Origin: Oscillospiraceae bacterium
GTDB lineage: Bacteria > Bacillota > Clostridia > Oscillospirales > Oscillospiraceae
Assembly: GCA_024404215.1 (NCBI GenBank)
Contig: JAKSQI010000075.1
Span: 1 to 7,551, forward strand
DNA: 7,551 bases
Direction of reading: 5' to 3'
Under the pieces are notes generated by a model, which was not told the origin of the DNA, did not search any database, and was given only the letters and a program-made list of their open reading frames with translations. The position numbers were made by a program, and so were the translations under genes. Shown here in pieces: positions 1-6,244 of the stretch (the stretch's first letter is position 1; every line of letters starts with the position of its first letter).

Positions 1-1071
1 TCTGCTAACCCCAAGTACAAGATGTGCTACTACGTACTGGCCACTTCCGGTCTGTATGAAGAGCAGGGTAAGGGCTTTGAGCATTGGTGCTCCGTTATGA
101 ACATGGAATACGGCGGACTGATTGCCATGGCCGGTGACAAGGATGCTTACCTGTCCAACCTGACCACTCTGGCTGGTGAATATGACGGTCTGGTAATCGA
201 CCCCGATGCCGAGCAGTATGGCCGTTGCGCTGAAATCCTGGGCGAGCTGGGTACCCCCTGGATGGGCCTGATGTCCATCGCTCGTGACTATGCCAAGGAA
301 GGCGCTCCCATGGTTCACCCCTATGTTGGCTTCGTACAGAAGGATGTAGGCGCCATGATGGCTCCTCAGCTCCTTGCTATCAAGGACAAGATGTGGCCCG
401 ATGTCAGCATTGATGAGTTTGGCTTCATCTGCGTTGACTTCACCGTATCTCCCGTTCTGCATGAGAGAGAGCAGGGCTTCCATGACGCTCTGGAAGCTAT
501 TGACCCCGCTTATGTTGCTGAAGGCCGTTACTTCATTGCTGACTGCTCCATCAACACCTTTGACGTAGATACCTCCAACCAGGTTGTTTCTGCCGTTCTG
601 GCTGAGCATCCTGAAATCGAGTACTGGCTGGTATTCGGCGAAATTGATGACATGTGCATGGGCGCTGCCGCTGCCTTTGATAACGTTGGTCTGACCGACA
701 ACGCTGCTTGCGTTACCTTCGGTGGTACCAACCTGCAGCAGCAGTGGGATGCCGGCACCACCTCCGCTTGGGTTGCTGCCTGCTATCTGCCCCCCATCAT
801 CTACAATGAGCCCATCATCGGTGCTCTGTACATGTTCATGAACGGCGATACCACTCCTGAGGAAATCTGGCCTGAGTGGAAGGATGCTGCTGAGCCCACC
901 TATGCAAAGCGTATGCTGCCCGCTTACTGGATCTATCAGGATAACTATCAGCACATGATCGAGTGGGCTGACGTTTATGCCGGTGCTGACTTCTATCCCT
1001 ATGATTCTACCGGTATCACCAGAAACGACTTCTCTACTCACGTAGACGTTCCTGCTTCCTACGCCGGTTAA
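1..1071 (+). CDS. ABC transporter substrate-binding protein, PBP1 sugar-binding type (5' truncated)
   Basis: The frame is open from base 1, so the N-terminus, including any lipoprotein signal peptide, lies outside the window. The Met codon at 22 is internal. About 356 residues are visible. The pattern fits a type-1 periplasmic binding protein (Peripla_BP_4-like): alternating alpha/beta segments, a 'GLVIDPDAEQY' stretch in the first lobe, and a late 'VFGEIDDMCMGAAAAFDNVG' segment. That last segment resembles the family's region where an acidic pair is followed by a small-residue helix, and 'VTFGGTNLQQQWDAG' follows it. Such proteins capture a sugar or similar small solute outside the membrane and deliver it to an ABC permease. 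The ligand cannot be read from the sequence. Codon use is strongly biased (CTG, GGT, GTT, TCC, AAG), unlike the neighbouring genes, which suggests very high expression. A strong terminator follows directly, so this is the last gene of its transcript. Permease and ATPase genes would be expected upstream or elsewhere. The family call is fairly sure and the substrate is unknown. Confidence 0.82.
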   Translation, partial: SANPKYKMCYYVLATSGLYEEQGKGFEHWCSVMNMEYGGLIAMAGDKDAYLSNLTTLAGEYDGLVIDPDAEQYGRCAEILGELGTPWMGLMSIARDYAKEGAPMVHPYVGFVQKDVGAMMAPQLLAIKDKMWPDVSIDEFGFICVDFTVSPVLHEREQGFHDALEAIDPAYVAEGRYFIADCSINTFDVDTSNQVVSAVLAEHPEIEYWLVFGEIDDMCMGAAAAFDNVGLTDNAACVTFGGTNLQQQWDAGTTSAWVAACYLPPIIYNEPIIGALYMFMNGDTTPEEIWPEWKDAAEPTYAKRMLPAYWIYQDNYQHMIEWADVYAGADFYPYDSTGITRNDFSTHVDVPASYAG

Positions 1072-1104
1072 TCACTGAAGAATCTCTTCAATTAAAAACC
1101 CATT

Positions 1105-1131
1105 GGGCCGCCCGAAAGGGCGGCCCTTTTT
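1105..1131 (+). terminator. Intrinsic terminator of the substrate-binding protein gene
   Basis: A perfect 9-bp GC-only stem (GGGCCGCCC, 1105-1113) with a GAAA tetraloop (1114-1117) pairs with GGGCGGCCC (1118-1126). TTTTT and a further T-rich stretch to about 1140 follow. It lies 33 nt after the stop codon and separates this transcript from trpS. Confidence 0.95.
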
Positions 1132-1175
1132 ATCTTTCTTCTGTTCTTCCTATAGCAGGTATTCCGTCGGATTTC

Positions 1176-1204
1176 TTGCATTTCCTCCTTTTGCGTGATA
1201 AAAT
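1176..1204 (+). promoter_or_regulatory. Sigma-A-type promoter for trpS with extended -10
   Basis: The -35 box is TTGCAT (1176-1181). After a 17-bp spacer comes TAAAAT (1199-1204), preceded by TG at 1196-1197, so the -10 is extended (TGnTAAAAT). Transcription would begin near 1211, giving a leader of about 30 nt. That is too short for a T-box or other long tRNA-sensing leader. The call rests on consensus match and position only. Confidence 0.7.
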
Positions 1205-1239
1205 AATTAATCATGCATTGATGCGAGAGGAGTATTGGT

Positions 1240-2241
1240 ATGGATACCAAACCGATTATTTTTTCCGGCATTCAACCCAGCGGTGATTTGACTCTGGGTT
1301 CTTATATTGGCGCCATTAAGAACTGGGTTGAGCTGGCTGAAGACTATAACTGCTATTATTGCATTGTTGACATGCACGCCATTACGGCCCGTCAGGTTCC
1401 TGCTGAGCTGAGAAAGCGGACGGTAGACCAGCTGGCCCAGTACATTGCCTGTGGCCTGGATCCGCAGAAGAACACCATTTTTATCCAGAGCCATGTACCG
1501 GCCCATGCGGAGCTTGGCTGGATTCTGAACTGCTACACCATGTATGGTGAGCTGAGCCGCATGACCCAGTTTAAGGATAAGTCCGCCAAAAATGCCGACA
1601 ACATCAATGCCGGCCTCTTTGATTATCCGGTTCTCATGGCTGCGGATATTCTGCTTTATCAGGCCGACCTGGTTCCTGTTGGGGATGACCAGCGCCAGCA
1701 TGTAGAGCTGACCCGTGATATTGCCCAGCGTTTTAACGGTGTATACGGGGATGTGTTTAAAATACCTCAGACCTTTAATCCTAAGGTTGGTGCTCGTATC
1801 ATGAGCCTTTCCACCCCTGAAAACAAAATGTCCAAGTCCGATAAAGACCCTAACGGTTGCATTTACATTATGCAGAAGCCGGAGGATATCATGCGCAGCT
1901 TTAAGCGGGCTGTGACGGACAGTGAGACCTGCGTCCGTTATGATACGGTAAACAAAAAGGGTATTTCTAACTTGATGCAGATTTACTCGGTAGCTACCGG
2001 AAAGACCTTTGAGCAGATTGAAAATGAATTTGTTGGTAAGGGCTACGGGGACTTCAAGACCGCTGTCGGCGAGTCTGTGGTGGAAATGCTGCGCCCCATC
2101 CGGGAAGAGGCAACCCGCCTTATGAGCGACAAGGCTTATCTGGAGGGCATTTACAAGGAAGGCGCTGAGCGTGCCGCCTATGCTGCCAACAAAACCCTGC
2201 GTAAGGTTCAGAAAAAGGTAGGCTTTGTACCCCGCGGTTAA
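1240..2241 (+). CDS. trpS: Tryptophan--tRNA ligase (TrpRS)
   Basis: This class I aminoacyl-tRNA synthetase charges tRNA-Trp with tryptophan using ATP, in the cytoplasm. It has 333 residues, the normal length for bacterial TrpRS. The N-terminal 'GIQPSGDLTLGSYIGA' (residues 10-25) is the HIGH-equivalent ATP-binding motif. Thr replaces the first His, as in Geobacillus TrpRS, where the motif reads TIGN. 'MAADILLY' (133-140) carries Asp136, the expected indole-contacting residue. 'PVGDDQRQHVELTRD' (146-160) and 'KMSKS' (196-200) are intact. The start at 1240 is supported by GAGAGGAG (1225-1232) seven bases upstream. The gene stands alone, with a promoter just upstream and a terminator just downstream. 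No motif is missing. Confidence 0.97.
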   Translation: MDTKPIIFSGIQPSGDLTLGSYIGAIKNWVELAEDYNCYYCIVDMHAITARQVPAELRKRTVDQLAQYIACGLDPQKNTIFIQSHVPAHAELGWILNCYTMYGELSRMTQFKDKSAKNADNINAGLFDYPVLMAADILLYQADLVPVGDDQRQHVELTRDIAQRFNGVYGDVFKIPQTFNPKVGARIMSLSTPENKMSKSDKDPNGCIYIMQKPEDIMRSFKRAVTDSETCVRYDTVNKKGISNLMQIYSVATGKTFEQIENEFVGKGYGDFKTAVGESVVEMLRPIREEATRLMSDKAYLEGIYKEGAERAAYAANKTLRKVQKKVGFVPRG

Positions 2242-2246
2242 GAGTC

Positions 2247-2263
2247 CGTTTTTGCGAAAAACG
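2247..2263 (+). repeat. Small perfect inverted repeat just after trpS
   Basis: CGTTTTT (2247-2253), GCG loop, AAAAACG (2257-2263): a 7-bp stem with a 3-nt loop, starting 5 nt after the trpS stop and touching the larger terminator hairpin. It may stack on or protect that hairpin. No separate role can be shown. Confidence 0.5.
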
Positions 2264-2310
2264 TACCCCTCGGTCGGCTTCGGCTGGCCGAGGGGTATTC
2301 TTGCTTCTCC
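2264..2310 (+). terminator. trpS terminator with UUCG-capped long stem
   Basis: TACCCCTCGGTCGGC (2264-2278) pairs with GCTGGCCGAGGGGTA (2283-2297) over 15 positions, with two G-T wobble pairs. It encloses a TTCG loop closed by C-G, the very stable UUCG tetraloop. The tail TTCTTGCTTCT is T-rich but interrupted. It should end the trpS transcript. Confidence 0.85.
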
Positions 2311-2340
2311 GAGTATTTTGGCAGGAAAAGGATATTATCA

Positions 2341-2369
2341 TTGAATTAGGACGGGTTATCCCTTACAAT
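2341..2369 (+). promoter_or_regulatory. Promoter for the lectin-fold gene
   Basis: TTGAAT (2341-2346), a 17-bp spacer and TACAAT (2364-2369) match the sigma-A consensus at 4/6 and 5/6. Transcription would begin near 2376, about 40 nt before the start codon. With the trpS terminator upstream, the following gene is likely an independent transcription unit. No operator-like repeat is obvious. Confidence 0.7.
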
Positions 2370-2401
2370 GAAGACAGATAGTTCTCATTCTTCATGAAAT
2401 T

Positions 2402-2407
2402 AGGAGG
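2402..2407 (+). promoter_or_regulatory. Ribosome binding site that sets the start at 2415
   Basis: AGGAGG lies 7 nt before ATG 2415. An in-frame ATG at 2394 lies upstream of this site and would place it inside the coding sequence, so 2415 is preferred. Confidence 0.9.
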
Positions 2408-2414
2408 AAGGACC

Positions 2415-3641
2415 ATGCGTGTTGAAAGAACCGGTGTGGTAGATGATTTTGGTTTTCCTGTTTTGAGAAACGTTGGAGAACCGGAGCCCATTGTTTTGCC
2501 GGAAGAAGACCCTGAAACCCTGCGGAATCGTTACGAGCCGGCTCGTTTCATGCTGGAGGCTGCCTCCGGGGGCAAGAATACCCTGTTATTTGATGACCTT
2601 GGGAAGCCTTCCGTTATGGTTCGCATCCCCATGTTCCGCTGGTCGGATGTTCTGCCGGGCATGCCGGAGGAGCCCTGCTCAGCCTTTGTGGTAGATGGAA
2701 AGGTTCTTGACTGCATTTACATCAGCAAATTCATGAATGTCATTGAGCATGGCAGGGCTTACAGCCTGCCCGGACGGGACCCTGCCAATACCTTGACCAT
2801 TGATGAGGCCCGCGAAGCTTGCCGGGCCAAGGGGAAGGGCTGGCATCTGCTGACCAATGCCGAGTGGTGCGCATTGGCTCATTGGTGTGTGCGCAACGGA
2901 ACCGTGCCGAGAGGCAATGCATTTTTTGGCGGCGATGACCGCCGCCCCTGGGACCGGGGAGTACTGTCCGAACAGCACCGAGGCTTGGGGCTTACCGATG
3001 AAATGCGCACCCTAACCGGCAGTGGCCCTGACCGTTGGAATCACGATGGTGGCCCCTGGGGTATCAGTGACCTGAACGCCAATGCCTGGGATTGGGTAGC
3101 CGGCTTTCGTACCGTGGACGGGGAGATTCAGTTTATCCCCGATAACAACAGTGCCCTGAATGTGGATGAAGGACCGGACAGTGCCCTTTGGCGGGCGGTT
3201 CTGGCCGACGGCACTTTGGTTGCGCCGGGAACCCCTGGCACCTTGCACTACGATGCCCTTCAGCCCGGCACAGACTCACCGGAGGATATCGGCATTCCCG
3301 GAGGATATCAAATCAATGACCACTTGGTGAATAAAAACTATACCGGCTCAGAGCCGGATATTGCCCACCGGGCCTATGGATGGAATTTCTTTTTTGATAT
3401 TGAGGCTGCCAATGGTGTTGCTATACCGGATATTCTTCGTCAGCTGGGGGCTGTAGCTACGCCCGGAGATTATAAGGACAGTTCCATCTTTTTCCTGCGC
3501 AATTATGGCGAGCGGGTCTGCGCCCGAGGCGGCAGTTGGCTGAATAATCGTCTTGGTGGTATGTGGGACCTCTATTTGAGGGAGAGCCGGGCCTTTATAT
3601 ATCCGGATATTGGTTTTCGTTCGGCTTATATAGAAGGATAA
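2415..3641 (+). CDS. FGE-sulfatase/C-type-lectin fold protein, candidate DGR variable protein
   Basis: This 408-residue protein has no signal peptide or membrane segment. Residues 1-60 are an acidic, family-specific lead-in. From about residue 65 to the end it has the formylglycine-generating enzyme (SUMF1/FGE-sulfatase) type of C-type lectin fold: 'CIYISKF' (100-106), 'GRAYSLPGRDP' (113-123), 'GWHLLTNAEW' (142-151), 'WNHDGGPWGISDLNANAWDW' (208-227) and the terminal 'RGGSW' (371-375) ... 'IGFRSA' (399-404). I recall this arrangement from variable proteins of phage and bacterial diversity-generating retroelements, where residues between GGSW and GFR form a binding surface. It is therefore more likely a ligand-binding display protein than an enzyme, although SUMF1-like genes are often annotated as nonheme-iron or sulfatase-modifying enzymes. 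Cys369 precedes RGGSW. The gene has its own promoter and probably shares a transcript with the phosphoesterase 45 nt downstream. No reverse transcriptase or template repeat is in the window. The fold is fairly certain and the DGR link is inferred. Confidence 0.8.
   Translation: MRVERTGVVDDFGFPVLRNVGEPEPIVLPEEDPETLRNRYEPARFMLEAASGGKNTLLFDDLGKPSVMVRIPMFRWSDVLPGMPEEPCSAFVVDGKVLDCIYISKFMNVIEHGRAYSLPGRDPANTLTIDEAREACRAKGKGWHLLTNAEWCALAHWCVRNGTVPRGNAFFGGDDRRPWDRGVLSEQHRGLGLTDEMRTLTGSGPDRWNHDGGPWGISDLNANAWDWVAGFRTVDGEIQFIPDNNSALNVDEGPDSALWRAVLADGTLVAPGTPGTLHYDALQPGTDSPEDIGIPGGYQINDHLVNKNYTGSEPDIAHRAYGWNFFFDIEAANGVAIPDILRQLGAVATPGDYKDSSIFFLRNYGERVCARGGSWLNNRLGGMWDLYLRESRAFIYPDIGFRSAYIEG
3525..3629 (+). 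other. Putative DGR variable region at the 3' end of the lectin-fold gene
   Basis: This stretch encodes R371 to A404. Between the invariant-looking RGGSW and IGFR frames lie 23 residues rich in mixed aromatic, charged and small side chains (L, R, W, D, Y, E, F, P). Many codons end in T or C (AAT, AAT, CGT, CTT, GAC, CTC, TAT, TTT, TAT, GAT), as expected if AAY codons of a template had been adenine-mutagenised to NNY. This is suggestive only, because no template repeat is available for comparison. Confidence 0.4.
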
Positions 3642-3686
3642 AAAGACAAGGGAAGAGCCTGCCCTTGCTAAAGGAAGAGGTGCTGT

Positions 3687-4145
3687 ATGACAAGAATACT
3701 GGTTGTATCGGATTCCCATGGCCACACCGAGGCCCTGCTCCAGGCGGCGAGGGCGGAGAATCCGGATTTGATTTGCCATCTGGGGGATTATGAACGAGAT
3801 GCCCGTGTGCTGACCTTGAATGGCAGCTGTCCGGTACATACCGTTTGCGGGAACTGCGACCTGAATATTGGAGCAACCAAGGAACGGCAGCTGGAAGTGG
3901 AAGGGATTCGCATTTTTATGACCCACGGCCACAGCTATCGAGTGAAAAACGGATTGGACAGCCTTCTGACCAAGGCTCTGTATGAAAATGCTGGACTTTT
4001 GCTTTTTGGACACACGCATCAGGTGGTCTGTCAGGAGTTTGAAGGCATGATGGTTGTAAACCCCGGTTCCATCGGCTACGAGGGCAGCTATGCTGTGGTT
4101 CAAATAGAAGCCGGCAGCCTGAAGGCAGAGATAAAACAGATATAA
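3687..4145 (+). CDS. YfcE/MJ0936-type metallophosphoesterase
   Basis: This 152-residue cytoplasmic phosphodiesterase of the calcineurin-like YfcE family uses a two-metal centre. All expected metal and catalytic motifs are present in order: 'SDSHGH' (8-13), 'HLGDYERD' (31-38), 'GNCD' (55-58), 'THGH' (79-82), 'GHTH' (108-111) and 'NPGSIG' (125-130). E. coli YfcE, a homologue, cleaves model phosphodiesters, but the natural substrate is not known for most members. Length is slightly below the usual 155-180. The start at 3687 has AAGGAAGAGG (3671-3680) upstream. The 45-nt gap after the lectin-fold gene has no clear promoter or T-run terminator, so co-transcription is likely. A bidirectional terminator overlaps its stop codon. 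In Firmicutes this gene often lies beside rdgB/rph, which is not the case here. Confidence 0.92.
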   Translation: MTRILVVSDSHGHTEALLQAARAENPDLICHLGDYERDARVLTLNGSCPVHTVCGNCDLNIGATKERQLEVEGIRIFMTHGHSYRVKNGLDSLLTKALYENAGLLLFGHTHQVVCQEFEGMMVVNPGSIGYEGSYAVVQIEAGSLKAEIKQI

Positions 4146-4173
4146 AAAAGCCGCTCCTTTGAGCGGCTTTTTC
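4144..4173. terminator. Bidirectional terminator between the convergent blocks
   Basis: AAAAA runs into AGCCGCTC (4149-4156), a CTTT loop (4157-4160) and GAGCGGCT (4161-4168), with TTTTT at 4168-4172. The A-run on the left gives a U-run for minus-strand transcripts, so the hairpin can end both the phosphoesterase transcript and the minus-strand operon whose last stop codon is at 4181-4183. Confidence 0.93.
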
Positions 4174-4180
4174 ATATCCC

Positions 4181-4396
4181 TTACAAGGTGAAATCTTCCT
4201 CCGAATAGCTCCCGGGAGTAAAGCGGGCCGGAGGCTCCGGCCGGCGACGGGTTGGGTCGTAGACAAAGCGGCGGCAGCTGTCGGAAGGGGAGGAGATTCC
4301 AACGTGAAGGCAGACGATGCTTTCCCCTTCACTGATGGCTTCCCCATGGCGGCAGTATTCACAGCGGGGCTCCATATGTTTGTTAAAAAGCTTCAT
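4181..4396 (-). CDS. Small four-cysteine protein, probable zinc-binding, function unknown
   Basis: The product has 71 residues. Cys12 and Cys15 form a CxxC pair (CEYC), followed by Cys29 and Cys41 in 'SDSCRRFVYDP'. Four spaced cysteines suggest one structural zinc site. The C-terminal third is rich in Pro, Arg and acidic residues and looks disordered. From memory, similar short proteins with 'CEYC ... C ... SCRRFxYDP' recur in Clostridia as uncharacterised proteins, which supports this being a real gene. The start at 4396 has GAAAGGGA (4403-4410 on the complement) upstream. It begins 14 nt after the pepF stop, so it should be the last gene of the pepF transcript, and its stop sits beside the shared terminator. 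There is no signal peptide or membrane segment. No function can be assigned. Confidence 0.8.
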   Translation of the reverse strand: MKLFNKHMEPRCEYCRHGEAISEGESIVCLHVGISSPSDSCRRFVYDPTRRRPEPPARFTPGSYSEEDFTL

Positions 4397-4410
4397 TGTC
4401 AGTCCCTTTC

Positions 4411-6216
4411 TTATTCACTGACTAAAGCTTCCATTTCGTCCAGCAGCTGGTCGAAAAGGGCAAGGGCATCCGCAACCGGCTGAGGGGAAGACATGTCCAC
4501 TCCGGCAATTTTCAGCAAATCAATGGGGGATGCGCTGCAGCCACCGGACAGGAACTTCAAATAATCCTCAACAGCGGGGGTGCCCTCCCGCAGAATGCGG
4601 CGGGACAGGGCGATGGCGGCGGCATAGCCGGTAGCATACTGGAAAACGTAATAGTTGTAATAGAAGTGGGGGATACGCATCCATTCGCAGTCAATTTCCG
4701 GGTCAAGAATAATTTCCGGGCCAAAATAGAGTCTGTTAAGCTTGCGGTATTCCTCGTTAAGCTTTTCCTTGGTAAGGGCAACGCCCTGGGCTTCCAGCTC
4801 ACCGATAATCAGCTCAAATTCGGCGAACATGGTCTGACGGTAAAGGGTGGCCCGGAATTGCTCCAAAAAATGATTGATAAGATAGGCCCGCTCCTTTTTA
4901 TCCGTGCACCGGCCCAGAAGGTATTCCATCAGCAAGGCCTCGTTACAGGTTGAGGCCACCTCAGCGACAAAAATGACATAGTCATGGTCGATGACAGCCT
5001 GATGCTTGTTGGATAGATAGCTGTGGATGGCATGCCCCATTTCGTGGGCCAGGGTAAACATACTGTCCAAGGTTCCGTTATAATTCAGAAGAACGTAAGG
5101 GTGCACCATGGTGCCGGCAGAGTAGGCCCCGCTGCGTTTACCTGCGTTTTCATAAACATCAATCCAGCGGTTCTCAAAGCCTTCCTTAAGAATGGCCTGA
5201 TAATTCTCCCCCAGACAGGAAAGGGCCTTACTTACGGTTTCCTTTGCCTCATCAAAAGGAATGTCCTTGTCAACCCCGTCTACCAAGGGGGTGTAGAGGT
5301 CGGACATGTGACGCTCATCCAGACCCAGACGCTGCTTGCGCAGACGGACATAGCGCTCCATTTTATCCATGTTGTCATGGACAGTTTGGATTAGATTGGT
5401 ATAAACCTCCACAGGAACATCGTTGGCATAAAGAGAGGCCTCCAGCGAACTGCTGTAGTGACGTGCCTCGGCAAAGAAACGGCGCTGCTTGACCTCGGCC
5501 TGCTGTACGGCGGCCAAGGTGTTGCCAAAGGCGCCATAGCTGTGGTAGAGATTTTCAAAGGCGGACCGACGGAGGCAGCGGTCCGGACTTTGCAGAAGGG
5601 CTATATAGCTGCCGGAAGTCAACGTATGGGATTTTCCGTTGCTGTCCACAGCATCGGGGAAGGTCAGGTCGGCGTCGTTGAACATGCCGAATATAGTGTC
5701 CGGACTCTGGCTTAGTTCCCCGGCGGCAGCCAGTAGCGCTTCCTCCTGCTGAGATAAGGTATGAGGGCGGAAGCGGAAGGTGGTGTTCAAATAACGGCGG
5801 TACTTTTCAAGGCCCGGGTTGGCTTTGTAGAAAGAGTCCATTCGGCTTTCGTCCATGGCCAGCAGTTCCGGGTTCTCAAAAGCCGTGGCAGACCGACAGG
5901 CCACATAGGCAGACATGATTTCTCCCACCATGGCCTGGTATTTGGCAACACGGGAATCCACATCCGACTGCCGCTGGGCGTAATTGATGAGGTTTTCTAT
6001 CAACAGAGCGAGCTCTTCCGTTAAATCCAGATAGGCCAGTAGGGTATCTGCGGATTCCGTCAGGCGGCCCTGGAAGGCAGCCGCTTCCGCTGTTTTGGTT
6101 TTTAAAAGTGCCAGCTCTTCCTGCCAGGCTTCATCCGAAGGATAAAGGTCATGGATGGCCCAACAATCCTGGTCGGCAATGTCGCTTCGTTCCGGAAGAA
6201 TTTTCTTGTCAGACAT
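4411..6216 (-). CDS. pepF: Oligoendopeptidase F (M3B zinc metallopeptidase)
   Basis: This cytoplasmic zinc endopeptidase cleaves short peptides, roughly 7-17 residues in characterised PepF, and takes part in peptide recycling. It has 601 residues from the chosen start, the normal family length. The catalytic 'LAHEMGHAIHS' carries HExxH at residues 391-395. 'FVAEVASTCNEALL' follows about 28 residues later and supplies the third zinc ligand, Glu419, spaced as in the M3 family. The N-terminal half is the long helical domain, and the C-terminal 'FYYNYYVFQYATGYAAA' segment is typical of PepF. ATG at 6216 is chosen because AAAGGAG lies 7 nt upstream. A longer reading from a TTG at 6246 would begin inside a hairpin arm and lacks a ribosome binding site. 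It lies 78 nt after coaX and 14 nt before the small cysteine protein, probably in one operon. Confidence 0.96.
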   Translation of the reverse strand: MSDKKILPERSDIADQDCWAIHDLYPSDEAWQEELALLKTKTAEAAAFQGRLTESADTLLAYLDLTEELALLIENLINYAQRQSDVDSRVAKYQAMVGEIMSAYVACRSATAFENPELLAMDESRMDSFYKANPGLEKYRRYLNTTFRFRPHTLSQQEEALLAAAGELSQSPDTIFGMFNDADLTFPDAVDSNGKSHTLTSGSYIALLQSPDRCLRRSAFENLYHSYGAFGNTLAAVQQAEVKQRRFFAEARHYSSSLEASLYANDVPVEVYTNLIQTVHDNMDKMERYVRLRKQRLGLDERHMSDLYTPLVDGVDKDIPFDEAKETVSKALSCLGENYQAILKEGFENRWIDVYENAGKRSGAYSAGTMVHPYVLLNYNGTLDSMFTLAHEMGHAIHSYLSNKHQAVIDHDYVIFVAEVASTCNEALLMEYLLGRCTDKKERAYLINHFLEQFRATLYRQTMFAEFELIIGELEAQGVALTKEKLNEEYRKLNRLYFGPEIILDPEIDCEWMRIPHFYYNYYVFQYATGYAAAIALSRRILREGTPAVEDYLKFLSGGCSASPIDLLKIAGVDMSSPQPVADALALFDQLLDEMEALVSE

Positions 6217-6223
6217 AGGTAAA

Positions 6224-6230
6224 CTCCTTT
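6224..6230 (-). promoter_or_regulatory. Ribosome binding site that sets the pepF start
   Basis: The complement reads AAAGGAG, 7 nt before ATG 6216. It favours the 601-residue product over a ten-residue-longer one from TTG 6246. Confidence 0.88.
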
Positions 6231-6244
6231 CCTGTGATAACAAC

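Noticed and set aside
1072..1239. Possible riboswitch or T-box between the binding protein gene and trpS
   Set aside because: The only structure is the terminator at 1105-1126, which lies upstream of the trpS promoter and belongs to the previous gene.
1207..1701. 164-codon minus-strand frame opposite trpS
   Set aside because: It is a mirror of a well-supported trpS reading frame and runs into the trpS promoter region. No motif or start signal was seen.
2394..2414. Upstream ATG extending the lectin-fold protein by seven residues
   Set aside because: The AGGAGG ribosome binding site would lie inside that extension, and it fits ATG 2415 at 7-nt spacing.
2415..3641. Calling the lectin-fold gene a true formylglycine-generating enzyme or EgtB-like oxidase
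   Set aside because: The fold signature is shared, but the C-terminal GGSW ... GFR layout at the extreme end and the absence of an obvious catalytic Cys pair near the C-terminus fit DGR-type lectin proteins better. It remains a fallback.
3348..4175. 275-codon open frame on the minus strand opposite the lectin-fold gene end and the phosphoesterase
   Set aside because: It is antisense to two genes with clear motifs, starts inside the terminator region, has no ribosome binding site and no recognisable domain.
5023..5394. Plus-strand open frames opposite pepF (also near 4666, 5458 and 5761) and opposite coaX (6367-6738, 6713-7075)
   Set aside because: All lie antisense to genes with intact catalytic motifs and have no domain content of their own.
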